DNA of 64,000 nt, taken from Magnolia sinica. Lineage: Eukaryota; Streptophyta; Magnoliopsida; Magnoliales; Magnoliaceae. Positions within the stretch are counted from its first letter, which is position 1, and every line of letters starts with the position of its first letter. The DNA lies in NCBI RefSeq assembly GCF_029962835.1, contig NC_080584.1, forward strand, positions 82,364,862 through 82,428,861, written 5' to 3'. Shown here piece by piece: positions 22,680 to 34,089 of this stretch. The notes under the pieces are model-generated. The model searched no databases. It saw only the letters and a program-made list of their open reading frames with translations, and was not told the origin of the DNA. The position numbers were made by a program, and so were the translations under genes.

Positions 22680-23640
22680 ACGATCCCCCACTGAAAATTT
22701 CAAATCACATCTTTGGTTATCCACGTAACTCTTTTGTCGACTTTGAGCTGCTTGAAGTCGTTTCCGAATGAGCTCCGCCTTCTCATAAGCCTCTTAGACA
22801 ATATCTGGCCCAATCAAACCTTTCTCTCTAACTTCAATCTAACAGTTAAGAGCACGACAGGGGCGTCCAGACAATGCTTCATATGGCCATACCAATACTT
22901 AGCAGCTATTATTATAAGCGAATTCAGAAAAAATATAAGTTATCGTCCCAATTACCTTTGAATTCGAGAGCGCATGTACGTAACAAATCTTCGAGTATTT
23001 GGTTCACACGCTCAGTCTGTCCATTAGACTGCAGAAGATAAGTTGTGTTGTAGTCTAAAGTCATGTGCATGGCTTCATGTAAACTGGTCCAGAATCGCGA
23101 AGTAAAACGAGGGTCGCAATATGACACGATGGAACTAGATACTTTGTGCAATCACACTACTTCTTTGATGTATAGTTTGGCAAGAACGTCCATTGAATAA
23201 GTAATATGAATGAGAAAGAAATGCGTTGACTTTGTTAATCGGTCAACGATCACCCATATTGAATCATGATTTCTTTGTATTATAAGAAGTCCAACTATGA
23301 AGTCTATAGAAACAAAATCTCACTTCCATTCTGGTATCTTTAAAGGTTGTAATAGTCCCAACGGGTTTTGATGATCGACCTTCACTTGTTGACAGGTGTA
23401 ACATCAAGAAACATAATTGGCGATATCTTTCTTCATGTTCTGCCACCAAGATGAATGTTTCATGTTCTGGTACATCTTAGTACTGCCTAGATGAATAGTA
23501 AACTTAGTCTTGTATGCTCTCTTCAAAATTTCTTCATTCAGTTCTAGAACATTAGGCGCACAAGAATGATTATGATACTTAACTCCCTTATCTTCCCACA
23601 CTTTCGAAGGAGTGGGCTGAACCTGGCTCCTGCCATCACC
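22680..23640 (-). pseudogene. Ty3/gypsy integrase fragment, broken
   Basis: Read on the minus strand from 23640: a zinc-binding integrase N-terminus (ILKRAYKTKFTIHLGSTKMY, then WWQNMKKDIANYVS, CYTCQQVK), the integrase core (IWVIVDRLTKSTHF, SNGQTERVNQILEDLLR) and the C-terminal SRQKSYVDNQRCDLKFSVGD motif at about 22690. Several in-frame stops (for example after NYVS, after IPEWK and after DDNLYFF) and frame changes show that it is dead. RT and RNase H are absent. Ty3/gypsy is indicated by the H-x-G-STKMY and SNGQTERVNQ motifs. It lies next to solo LTR 1, but no evidence connects them. Confidence 0.85.
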
Positions 23641-26600
23641 TGCCTAGGGAGATCGTTGCGGCTAATTCATCCACTGTGGGTCCATGGTATTTAGATCACA
23701 TAACATAGCCCACTTGTACAAAACGACAGTATGATACATAATTTGATTGGAATCAGTTTATGTGTGATCTAACTGTGTTAAAGCTAGCAATTAAGATGAC
23801 GTCATGTGGCAGCGAAATCTTAACAAGAGACAAACAGAAGATCTCTTCGATGGCCCTAATGGCTGAATCTGGTCAAAATTCGTAAAGTTATGAGTAACTC
23901 AAAAATGGTAAGTCCAACTAATTATAACAATGAGACGTGTCACATATTTTGCTCACGCGGCAAAGTTTTCTATTCACTGTAGTGGCTTCATGATAGAAGA
24001 TGGATATTGACCGAAACATGGTTGTGACAAGTGATAGATTCGGCTGATGCACCATAGCATCTCATTGAAGCTCTTACCCTTGAAAACATTTAAGGAGTGT
24101 AGAAATAATCATGCCAAGTTGGCCAAGTTTCACAACGTATAACACATGTTTGCGTAGAAAAATGGATAACTATCACCAATATGTGGCATCTCGAGAGAGA
24201 CTCTCTTCGCCTTAATGTGAGTAAGATATGCATGCAACTAATGACTAACCCACAACAAACAACTACCATACATGGCATTATTGAATAGGTCACAACTATG
24301 TTTAGGCCTAGACAATTATTTTCACATTAATAGTTTTGTGAATGTTGGATTTTGTTGGCTCAAGTGTTAGCTCCATCTAGTGAATAAAATCAGGGTAGCA
24401 CACTCGTCATGCTAGGCCACACATGTACGTGGAACCTAGAGTACTGATTGAACTTTCTTTCTATGCACGTGTGCTCGTGATCCAAGAATAACAAGCGAGA
24501 TCACCGGATCAATATATCTCAAGTGTACATTGCTTCCTGAATGGTCTAGATCTCTGAAACCTGTGCCATCCAACCGTAGGAACCGGAACTGCATAGGAGG
24601 GTCATACGTGTGGGCCCGTGTTCAATCCCATCCATTAATCTATGAAAACACATATATTAATTTATTATAGTTAATTGAAACCAGACATTAAGAGAGAGAA
24701 AAAATGGCTCAGCATACGTGCATGATCACAAATAAAGTGGACCCCACCGGCATGCACATATCCATTATCCAACTACTGGATCTAACACGGTTTATGAAAA
24801 TTAGGCAGATCCAACGATCAAATGAACCACATGAAGGAATATTTCTTATTATGGTACACAAAGGAATATTTCTTATTATGCTCAGTAAACTCTGTTGGGG
24901 CCCACCGTGAATGCATTTGGTTTATCCACGCTGTTCATTCATTTTTCTAGATCATTTTAATGGTTGAACCCAAAATTGATGCATATCCAAAGCTCAAATG
25001 GACCACACCACAGGAAAAAGGTAGAATTATTGATAAGAACCACTCCGGATCGGGTCGGATCAGATCGGTCCGGATCCATTCAGATCTGGTTTTCGGATCG
25101 GATCAGTCCGGAGTAACCATTACCCGATCTCGAACCGGAAAAAAATCGGATATGAATGGCCCTACCCGATCCGTACCGATCCAGGCTGTCGGTTCGTTTC
25201 GAAACGGGTCGGATTAGGTCGGATCCACCGGATCAGGTCAGATATGCCTAGCTTTACCTGTAGAGTACCATCTGTTAGCATGTATAATTCATGTCATTGG
25301 ACCATCTCCACATGTATACTCAAATAAGGTAACACAATGATGTAGATTGGTCACGGACAGTTTCAAGGCCAAGATGGATCAGAAAAGGTCTGGTCGATGA
25401 CAAAAGTGATCTAGACCATCAGAACTTAAAACGGATGTATCTCGTAAATCAGAATATGTAACATTCCGAAATTTTCGTGGTCCGAATATATACTCATGCC
25501 TAAGAATTCTAGTTGTTAATAATGTGAAAATTCGATGCTTCAAAATTGCACCTTATTTTTTTTCATTTATATCACATCCAATTACATTCACGAGAATAAA
25601 ATCAACTATATTTATTATTAGAGTAAAAAGCGTCCGACTGATCTTCAAACCCCGCTTAATGGGAGTCTATTGCATTATATTAAAGTAAACAGTGGAAAAC
25701 ATATAAACAAATAAATTTCAGTGTCATTCTTCTTCTTTATTCAAACGTATCTTCTACATAATGATTATCGTCCATATCATCAACATGTAATTCACCTGCA
25801 ACATCTATATGGTTAGAGAGGGTCAATGCCCTACTCATAGTGATGATTATCCTTAAGATTAACAATAATTCAAGAGATTCATAAAAATAATGAGGGTTTC
25901 GATACGTCTCGTAGTCTACCACTACGAGTGATATCAGTATGCACAATATATATATAAGTGTATGGTCCATCATACGTAGTGATAATCACAATATGGAATA
26001 TAATTCATAGAAAACCTGGCTCGTCCCGCATTCTCACACTACGGAGATTCATCGGCGTGTCCAACGCTACCGCGGATTTACATGAACACCTCAAGGCGGC
26101 ACAAACACATGGATCGGATGAATTATGTGACACGATTTGTTCATGGAGCAACTATTTGCGACATCCAATCCCATAAGTGATGCAACACGCATTGTGGATT
26201 ATTTACATCGATTTGTCCAACATTACCTAAAATCCATGGAAGTACGCGTCGACCAAGAGGGTCACTACCGAGAGCACATTACATCCACAATAAAATATAT
26301 AAATCACTAGATGTAAGACCTCTACCACATCACTTGCATCAAAGGAAAAATAAATTGAACCATAGGAGTTTTGAAACTCTAGGACACGTGCCCAAGCCAT
26401 AAAAGGATGTAGCATAAGGCTAACACAATAAAAGAGAAAATTAGCATTAAGCTATTTCAATACAAGAGAAGAGTAACAAATATGCTAACTCAATGAGAAT
26501 AAGGGGAGGAGAGCAAAAGGCTAGTAAAAGGGCAAGACTTGTATCCATCACCCCACATAAATTCATAAAAATCATGCATAATTAAAATCATACCTTAACC

Positions 26601-27689
26601 ATAGTTCCCAAAATGATAAATAACTGATAATGGTAAATCAATCAATTGCATGGAAAATCACAATAATATCAGAGTATGCAAAAATAAGATAGATCATATC
26701 AACTCAAATTAATGTAAGCTTAAAGGAATCTCTCACCTCTTAACCTTAGATTTAAACCCTAGGTAGATATCCATGTAAGAAAGCTTCTACATGAATCATG
26801 ACATCGCTTGAGCAAGAGGCAAACACCACACATATGGAAAATGAAGATGATGATGGGCGTGTAGGCTCTCCTTTGTTTTCTCTCTCTTTCTCTCTCTTTC
26901 TTTCTCTCTCTATCTCCTTCTTGGACGCTGGGAGTGTTGGCGTATGAGTGGAGAAGGGCACACGCCCCTCTCTTTATAAAGGAGTATGCATGTGAAAGGG
27001 AGTGTGTTTCACATCTCACTTGGATTAGGTAGCGATCTTTCTTTAAATCCAATTCATCCAGTGTGTCGGGGTCATCGAATAGAGCTGGGTATATACTTTT
27101 CTTGGTGACCCAAAATTTAGATTGGCCTATCTTAAAATTTCTCTTAAAAAGTGTCAAAACGAACTTGATCTCAAGTCCTTCCTTACGTCCTGAGGAAGAC
27201 GATGCTCAACCTCACGTCCTTTCCTACGTCACACAAGTTGCGGATCCTGAGTCAGCAAAATAACCTCTAGCCCCATTGGTGCAAATGTGTTAGGTTGACC
27301 GAATGGGTATGTGTTAGGTTGACCGAATGGGTTGTTGCACTTGAAACGAAAACTTGTGAGCTTGGATCAAAAATTTAGACTCATGAGGCTGGTCCAGCTC
27401 TTCTCAAAGTCAACTGGACCTGGACCAACCTCGACCCAATTTTTAAATGGGCTTGTTTTGGTTCATAGAACAATGGACCAGACCTAGACTCAATCGAGAC
27501 CCAACAAAAAAATAGTTAATTATGTTTACAGATATTTTTGTTCCCATTTGGGCGAAGCTATAGCAATAGTTCTTTGATTTTTTTAGGCGAAAGATTTAGG
27601 CACAATTTCCAACCTTATGGAAAGCTCAGATCCTATACACACCTTTCATATTTGCACAGATGCCATCTATAGATGTGTGCGTCTCTACA
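23641..27689. other. Intergenic, repeat remnants, no recognised gene
   Basis: No frame over about 130 codons, and none matches a family I know. Contents seen: a partial foldback core at about 24890-25035 (GGGGCCCACCGTGAATG, AAATGGACCACACCACAGG); a GGATCGGGTCGGATC-rich stretch at 25040-25250 resembling the subterminal region of a hAT-type MITE without clear ends; and a CT-rich microsatellite at about 26877-26920. Confidence 0.45.
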
Positions 27690-27905
27690 CACTACAAAAT
27701 TTAATTACCAAATTCTTGAATTCGGCAACTATAATGTTTGGATTGGCATTGATTGACAAATACAATAATTGCCCAATTAGCAACAGGATCATAAATCATG
27801 AACTGAACTCAACAATTTAGAAAAAAAAAAAAACTAAAATTCCCCAATTCATGAAGTTGGGAAATCAAGGGCTTCCAAAGGTTAGGTTTGAGAATGGTTC
27901 CTCAC
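27690..27905. repeat. Dispersed repeat, ATTGCCCAATTAGCAAC type
   Basis: The same words (CCCAATTAGCAAC, ATAAATCATGAA, AATTCATGAAGTTGGGAAATC) occur here, at 45340-45480 and, inverted, at about 4015-4215 in the WRKY intron. A dispersed noncoding repeat with three copies in this window. Confidence 0.6.
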
Positions 27906-27983
27906 CCCTAACAAAGCGTCCATTCGGTTCAATGTTGAAACATGATGGGCCCCCCATATCAATGGGAAACCAATCACATTAAG

Positions 27984-28290
27984 AACGCTAACCACGGCAA
28001 GCTTGGGGGCTACGAAATCCCCAAGGGTCCGATGGTGCACGTGAACGTGTGGACCATCATCCAGACATTGACATGAAGGACCATGACTTAGCCTATTGTC
28101 TTTCCGCGTGGGGCGGTGGTATGAGGGGACCAGCTTCGTTTAGTCGGTGCTTAGCTTGGACAAATGTTGCTGGGCACTGCCAAAGGTCCTAAGCCTGATG
28201 ATATCGACATGTTGGAGAATCTTGGATTGTTACTTTCATGCATACCCCACTTGAAGCCGGTCCCACGCCTAGATTGCTCACCCATTTCTA
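27984..28290 (+). pseudogene. CYP98A-like cytochrome P450 fragment, copy I
   Basis: CYP98A enzymes (p-coumaroyl shikimate/quinate 3'-hydroxylases) act in lignin and phenolic-ester synthesis at the ER. This fragment begins with ANHGKLGGYEIPKGPMVHVNVW, close to the family's GGYDIPKG.NVHVNVWA stretch before the ERR-triad arginine region. A deletion then joins it to a decayed DIDMKDHDLA segment and further on, in other frames, to PDDIDMLENLGLL, matching the family's C-terminal DDIDM.E.PGL. The haem-binding FGAGRRVCPG motif is lost and frameshifts are present, so it is nonfunctional. Paralogous to 33162-33500. Confidence 0.8.
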
Positions 28291-28610
28291 TAAGCATTTC
28301 TATTTATGCATGTGCTTGCATTAATCTCCCTCTTTTTCTATGTTTCTTTTCTTCCTTTTCATTTTAATTTGTACTGTTTTTGCTATATGATAGGATATAA
28401 ATTAGTTGTGTGAATATCACATGCAATATTCCACCAAAAATTAAAAAGTAAAAAGATTATTAATAAATAAAGCTCATCAGTCCTGAACTGACTCAAGGCA
28501 GGCTGAACCCAAGGGAAAACAGTTACATGATTAAAGGTTTGAAATAGTTTTGAATCTAAGAAGATTTCCAGTATTCCTTACCCCCATCATTTAAATGATT
28601 TTGACCATAG

Positions 28611-28657
<47 letters not shown>

Positions 28658-29218
28658 ATGTGTGTGTGTGCATGCGAGGTATGCTCACTTGTCTGTGTGC
28701 ACACCTTTGCACATGTGTTATTAGCCTAAAATCCAAATAGTCCATATGACACAAAACTCTAATTAGTCATAGCAAAGAAAGATATAAACCCCGGAAAGAA
28801 ACTATTTTACTTTTCCATGGTCCACCAAAGTTTTCAATCAGTGTAAATGAGGCTTTGGATGTCTTACGGGTCATCGTATTACATGAAGTGTTCAAAATTT
28901 GTACTTACATAACTTGTGATGAGTTCTCAAAAGTTCTTCCGAAAACTCATTAGAACTGGTGTGCTTGTGTGCACGTGTGTGTATTTATTTATTTATTTAT
29001 TTATTTAAGTGAGACGCTTACCGTCTTGTAGATTGGACTTGGCCAACGGCTCAATCCAGGACCTTTTTTATTGTCCTTTGCCCAGCCCATTAGGGCACTG
29101 GGTCTAGATTTTAAGCCTAATCCCATCCTTGGAGTTTAGTTTATGGGCCCCAGCCCTGTCCTATAGTCCAGGCCACCAAGACCCAGCACACTGCCAACCC
29201 TGCTGGCTACTTAAATGA
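28291..29218. repeat. Downstream part of P450-fragment repeat unit, copy I, with (CA)n
   Basis: The segment after the P450 fragment (TATAAGCATTTCTAT, a CTTCCTTTTC tract, TTTTGACCATAGAACA) recurs after copy III and as copy II at 30776. A (CA)n microsatellite lies at 28612-28652, followed by a short GTGTGTG tract, and a (TTTA)n at 28982-29006. The unit ends in a GACCCAGCACACTGCCAACC stretch just before the foldback element at 29219. Confidence 0.6.
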
Positions 29219-29741
29219 GGAAACGGATTGCCTACTCCCTTGCCACCAGCCCCGTGGCTGATGGTCAGTGCTCCGTGAGCCCCACCATAATGTACGTGTT
29301 GTGTCCAGTCCGTTCATCCATTTTTACAGATCATTTTACATTTCAGGGCTTTATTCCAAAAATGAGATGGTTATAAATCTCAGATGGACCACACCACCAG
29401 AAAACAATAGTGATTGGATATCCACCATTAAAAATCTCCTAATTACCACTGTACTATTTATTTGACATTCAATCTGTTTATTAGGTCATACAGACAGACT
29501 CAGGTGAAGGAAAAAATAAATAAATATCAACTTGATCCAAAACTTTTATTGCCCCTAAAAAAATTTTTAATGATCCATGTTCATTCAACACTATTTCCTA
29601 TAATGTAGTCCACTTGAGATAGAGATATACTTCATTTTTGGTCTCATGATCTTAACGGCATGCATGAAACACATACATCATGGTGGGGCCACGGAGCACC
29701 AACCACCAGCCATTGGCCGGTAGGAGGGGGCCAATCTTTCC
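29219..29741. mobile_element. Foldback element, family A (523 bp)
   Basis: Left end GGAAACGGATTG with CTACTCCCTTGCCACCAG; the right end is its decayed inverse ending CCAATCTTTCC. The two halves are long inverted repeats with the shared core. In the paralogous P450-unit copy II (about 31985-32010) the flanks CTGGCTAC and GAAGCATTTGGATCTCA are adjacent with no element: an empty site. The flanking ACTTAAATG and ACTTAACGA may be a decayed 9-bp target duplication. Confidence 0.75.
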
Positions 29742-30299
29742 ACTTAACGAAGCATTTGGATCTCACATAACTGTGCCACGTTGACATACGAGCAGCAGGT
29801 ATGGAGCTGCTGCGCCATCACGTTTGATTGAGAAGCTTTGTAATACTACGCACTGAGTTTGATGGGTGGGCATGTGTAACACATGCTTAGAAATACGCGT
29901 CCTTTCCGAAGGGCGTGGACTGCATCCTACCCCACCCGTCTCTAGCCATGAACCGGCAGTTCCGTAGGATGGCCCACTGTGATGTATCTGTATATCCACA
30001 TCGTCAACTCCCTTTCTCCGATCATTTTAAGATATGTGCAAAAAATTTAGGCAGATATGACGCTCAAATGGACCATACCAAAAATTGCTTCTTTTTCTAC
30101 ACATCTTAAAATGATTCGAGAGAAGAGATGAACGGCGTAGATAAACCACCTGATCCGTTGGAGTTTTTTTCTTGGGGGTTAGCAGACACAACTCCATGTT
30201 CCCTCCCCCCCCCCCCCCCGCCCCCCCCCCCCCCCCGGATCGATACCAAGACCTCAAGTGTTGAAACGAGGTATCTTCACTCAGTCTGCCAGTTGTCCT
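29742..30299. other. Intergenic with decayed foldback core and poly(C) tract
   Basis: A partial foldback core occupies about 29950-30150 (TGGCCCACTGTGATGTAT, AAATGGACCATACC). A near-pure poly(C) tract of 32 bases at 30205-30236, broken by one G, is a place where assembly length is doubtful. No gene. Confidence 0.5.
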
Positions 30300-30765
30300 C
30301 ACCAACTTCTGTGGGCCCCACCATGATGTATGTTTTGTATCCACACCGTCCATTCATTTGCAGAGATCATATTAGGGTATAATCCAAAGAGTGAGTCTGA
30401 TCCAAAGCTCGAGTGGACCCCACCACAGAAAACAGTAGGGAGAGTGATGCCCACCATATTTGTGTTTTCCCTTCTTTCATATATTCTTTAACAAATGAAC
30501 AGGTTGGATGTCAAATGAACATCATGGTGGAACTTTGGAAGGTTTAAACGGTGAGCGTCACTCTCTCCACTGTTTTTCTGTGGTGGGGTCCACTCCAGCC
30601 TTGGATCTGCCTCATTCTTTGTATCATGCCCTAAAATGATCTCTCAAAATGTATGGAGGGTGTGGATACCAAACATATATCATAGTGGGGCCCACATAAC
30701 TTGGTGACGTGACTGGGTAGCCAGGCTGGCTACCGAACCTGTCAGTAGCTAATCCGCGTCCCCTT
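30300..30765. repeat. Foldback element, family C (left end truncated)
   Basis: The right terminus reads GGTAGCCAGGCTGGCTACC, an internal palindrome, then CAGTAGCTAATCCGCGTCC. The core is the usual inverted pair TGTGGGCCCCACCATGATGT and ATATCATAGTGGGGCCCACA. The left terminus is missing. Confidence 0.6.
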
Positions 30766-30775
30766 CCAAATGCTT

Positions 30776-31454
30776 AGATTGCCTCTATAAGCATGCCTAT
30801 TGATGTTTATGCTTGCTTTAATCTCCCACACGGTTCTCTATTTCTTTTTTTCCTTTTCAGTTAGTTTCGCACTATTTTTGGCTGTGTGATCAGACAAAAA
30901 TTAATTTACAAAAAAAAAAAAAAAAAAAAAACTCATTATATGGGCACATGTTTTTGTTGATGTGTAATGTATGGAAACCATACATTAGTTTTTTCTACAT
31001 TATCGGTTACCTTTGTAAACCACGAGGGAATCTGCATGCAAGGGTCAGTCCCGACCCAGCCCTAATGGCCTAAGTCCTGGTCTTAATAGACCTGAAAAGG
31101 CCTCAGACCTGGACCTAATTCAACGCGGGCCAGGCCAACAAAAATATAAACATAAAATTAAAAGTTTAAAATAGTTTTAAATCTAAGAAAAATTTTCATT
31201 GTACCCTAAATCTATAATGAATCCCATTATTTAAATGATTTTGACCATAGAACATGATCCCAATTCAAAATTATCTCGGAATCCAGTGATAGGGACCGAT
31301 CATTCAAAATTATCTCCGGATCCAATGATAAGGACCAATCACAGGAATCTTCAAAATACGATTGGTCATATATGAACTGCATAGAATATAGACCCAGGCC
31401 AGGATATTTCTCATTGTCCAACGCCCAGCCCAGTTTGGGGCTGGGTCTATATTC
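30776..31454. repeat. Downstream part of P450-fragment repeat unit, copy II
   Basis: Begins with AGATTGCCTCTATAAGCAT, equivalent to the post-P450 tail of copies I and III, and continues through TGGGCACATGTTTTTGTTGATG and TTTTGACCATAGAACA in the same order. The P450 coding part is absent. A 39-bp imperfect tandem duplication (about 31263-31341) and a perfect 21-bp inverted repeat (31377-31397 with 31441-31461) lie at its right end. Confidence 0.65.
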
Positions 31455-31461
31455 TATGCAG
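31377..31461. repeat. Perfect 21-bp inverted repeat (hairpin, 43-bp loop)
   Basis: Arm CTGCATAGAATATAGACCCAG at 31377-31397 is the exact complement of 31441-31461. In copy I the right-arm equivalent reads CTGGGTCTAGATTTTAAG, so the exact match is specific to this copy and probably recent. Confidence 0.9.
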
Positions 31462-31910
31462 CATGGTATTAAATGGGATTTAGTGGGATGGAAATGTATT
31501 TAGACCTGTGTAAATTCCATTGGACATTTGGAGGGGATGGGAAAGGTTGGGATTAAGTGGGATGGAATTGCATTTGGTCCCACTCAGTATTTCCATGGAT
31601 TTTGAAATCTACTACACATGTGGGCCCCACACCGATGCATGTGCTTATCCATGCCGTCCATCCATATACACACTTTACACCTGACTGACATCCCCTGTGA
31701 ATTTGGTTCATTGATAACAATTCTATAGTCCACCAAATAGGATTTTGCTTAATCCAGAGTTTTCCAGTGGCAAGAATTTTATCCCCAACATGAGATTGGA
31801 TGGCCGGAATGTCATGGTATTTCCAAACATGCAATCATTGTGCAATAATGGTATTAATCTCATTTAATATAATTCAATACCATTTAATCCTGCGCACCAA
31901 ACACAACCCT
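31455..31910. mobile_element. MITE with GGTATTAAATGGGATT-type ends inserted in copy II
   Basis: It interrupts the repeat unit between GGGTCTATATT and GAGCCAAGTTTATAGGCCC, which are close together in copy I (29098-29145). The left part is GGTATTAAATGGGATTTAGT and the right part AATACCATTTAATCCTGCGC, i.e. inverted. The middle has a decayed GTGGGCCCCACACCGATGCA word. Boundaries are approximate. Confidence 0.6.
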
Positions 31911-33161
31911 TGAGCCAAGTTTATAGGCCCAAGCCCTGTCCCTACAGCCCGGGCCCCCAAGCCCAGCACATTGCCAACCCTGCTGGCTACCGAATGAAGC
32001 ATTTGGATCTCATGGAACTGTACCCGGCCAACCACTACCAGCATTTGTGTAATTTAATCTTATTTATTCAAGTATAACGTCCCTATTTCTATATAGAGAA
32101 GGTATAACCCAGTCCTAAATTCTCCCACTTGTGTCCAAGATTCAGACCATCCATTTAGGTGGACCCATTGACGTGACCCAAGAATCAAGTGAGTAAGCTC
32201 AGCCGGTCAGGTGGCTCCCCTCAACGATCTGGCCATAGAGAAACGTGCGGTCTGCTGGGATCGTCTCACCAGAGCCTTGATGGACGAGTGAAGGCAGTTT
32301 AGGTGATGAGGGGTAACAGATTAGGCACTGACCATGGGGCCCACCTTGATGTACATCATGTATGTATTTTATATCCATGCCATCCATCTGTTTTGCCAGT
32401 TCATTCTAAGGCATAGTCCTGAAAATGAGGCAGATCCAAATCTCATGTGGACCTCCCAGTTGTATTGAACTCTCCTTGTGTTTTACTTTCATTCAGGTCC
32501 GTGTGACCTCATCAACTGCAGGTTGCATGGCATATAAAAATTACAGTGGGCTGAAGACTTTTTTAATAGTAGGCATTCAATCACCATTATTTTCTTATTG
32601 TGTGGTCCACCCGAGATTTAGATCTGCCTCATTTTTGGGACCATACCCTAAAGTAAGCTAGCAAAGCAGATGCATGGCGTGCATATACAGCACATACGTC
32701 AAGATGGGTCAATCACATGCGATGGCCTCAGACAGTCCAGCCCTCATCGTGGCCCACCTTGATTTGTGTATTCTATATGACACTGCCGGTTTCTTCGTAT
32801 CGTTTTAGGGCATGAGTGCAGATTCAACTCTCAAGTAGACCATATCGTAGGTAACAATGATGATTTGATGTGCCACAAAGGTTTTAAATCAAGCTGATAT
32901 TTGTATTTTCTCGTACATCCATTTTATGTGACCTTATCAAACAGATTGGATGGATAATAAAAATGACCGAAGCATTACAGCGGACCCTGAAAAGTTTTTA
33001 ATGGTAGGGCATTCAATCACAACTGTTTCAGATAGTACGGTCCACCTGAGATTTGGATGTTCTTCAATTTTAGGCTCATGATCTAAAAGGATCTAGAAAA
33101 ATGGATGAACAGTATGGATATAGAATACATAGATCGAGGTGGCCCCCACAGTAAGGTCCAC
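31911..33161. repeat. Remainder of P450 unit II plus two decayed foldback cores
   Basis: 31911-32040 is the end of repeat unit II. Two foldback cores follow at about 32335-32720 (GGGGCCCACCTTGATGTA to ACATACGTCAAGATGGG) and 32750-33160 (GTGGCCCACCTTGAT to ATAGATCGAGGTGGCCCCC), each with inverted arms and no well-kept termini. No gene. Confidence 0.55.
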
Positions 33162-33500
33162 GCTAACCACGGCAAGCTTGGGGACTACCAAGGGCTCGAT
33201 GGTGCACGTGAACGTGTGGGCCATCATCCACGATCCGATCCATTAAAGTTCCATGCTGACCGCTTTCTCGAGGAGGATACTGACATGAAGGAGAATGACT
33301 TAGCCTGTTGCCTTTCCTCGTGGGCCGGCGGTGTATCTGGGGACCAGCTTCGTTCAGTCGGTGCTTGGCCACCTGTTGCTGGCACTGCCAAAAGGTGCTG
33401 AGCCTGATGATATCGACATGTCGGAGAATCTTGGGTTGTTACTTTCGTGCATACCCCACTTGAAGCCGGTCCTACGCCTAGATTGCTCAGCCATCTCTAT
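33162..33500 (+). pseudogene. CYP98A-like cytochrome P450 fragment, copy III
   Basis: Fuller copy of the fragment at 27984. Readable in three shifting frames: MVHVNVWAIIHDP; then DPLKFHADRFLEEDTDMKEND, which matches the family's [21 protein letters not shown]; then SFVQSVLGHLLLALPKGAEPDDIDMSENLGLL. The haem-loop region between the last two is degraded to CLSSWAGG. Frameshifts and the lost cysteine make it a pseudogene. Only the last third of a P450 is represented; there is no upstream coding sequence. Confidence 0.85.
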
Positions 33501-34025
33501 AAGCATTTCTAGTAATATATGTCTATGCTTGAAGTTATCTCCCTGTTTTTCTGTGTTTCTTCTCTTCCTTTTCCTTTTAGTTTTGCACTGTTTTTGCTAT
33601 GTGATTGGACATAAATGATTTGTATGAATATCGCATGCAATCCTTTTTTTTTTTTTTTAAAGTAAAAAGATAAATAAATAAAGTTCATCAGATGGGCACA
33701 TGTTTTTGTTGATGTGGACCTCAGGCAACCAGACATTAGTTTTCTACATTGTTACTCTGTAAGCCAGGAGGAAATCTGCACGCAAGGGTGTCATTGGGCT
33801 AGCAAGGGTTGGTGGTGAGCCAGCTCTAATACCCTAAGCCAAGGCCTTGATCGTAATTAAAAGGCCTCAAGCCTGAACTAACTCAAGGCAGGGCCTAACC
33901 AAAGGAAATTAAAATAGTGACGTGATTAAAGGTTTGATATAGATTTGAATCCAAGAAAATCTCCACTAATCCCTACATTTACTATAAATCCCATCATTCA
34001 AATGATTTTGACCATACAAAATACA
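33501..34025. repeat. Downstream part of P450-fragment repeat unit, copy III
   Basis: Collinear with 28291-28612 and 30776-31255: AAGCATTTCT, TTCTCTTCCTTTTC, GGGCACATGTTTTTGTTGATG, GGCCTCAAGCCTGAACTAAC, and CAAATGATTTTGACCATA. Confidence 0.65.
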
Positions 34026-34089
34026 CACACTCCAACTAAAATTAGGTGATTCCACCAATCAAGAGTGAACGTGTGGGAATTTGGTGCAC

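Noticed and set aside
22670-22690. Polypurine tract plus TGTAACGCC as a minus-strand LTR start
   Set aside because: The GTGGGGGATCG stretch is coding sequence for the KFSVGD motif of the adjacent integrase fragment, and no partner LTR was found.
25040-25250. Complete hAT MITE with GGATCGGGTCGGATC subterminal repeats
   Set aside because: The repeat density is suggestive, but neither inverted ends nor an 8-bp duplication could be located.
30205-30236. G-quadruplex or regulatory poly(C) element
   Set aside because: An almost pure homopolymer without separated G/C runs; its length may be a sequencing or assembly artefact.
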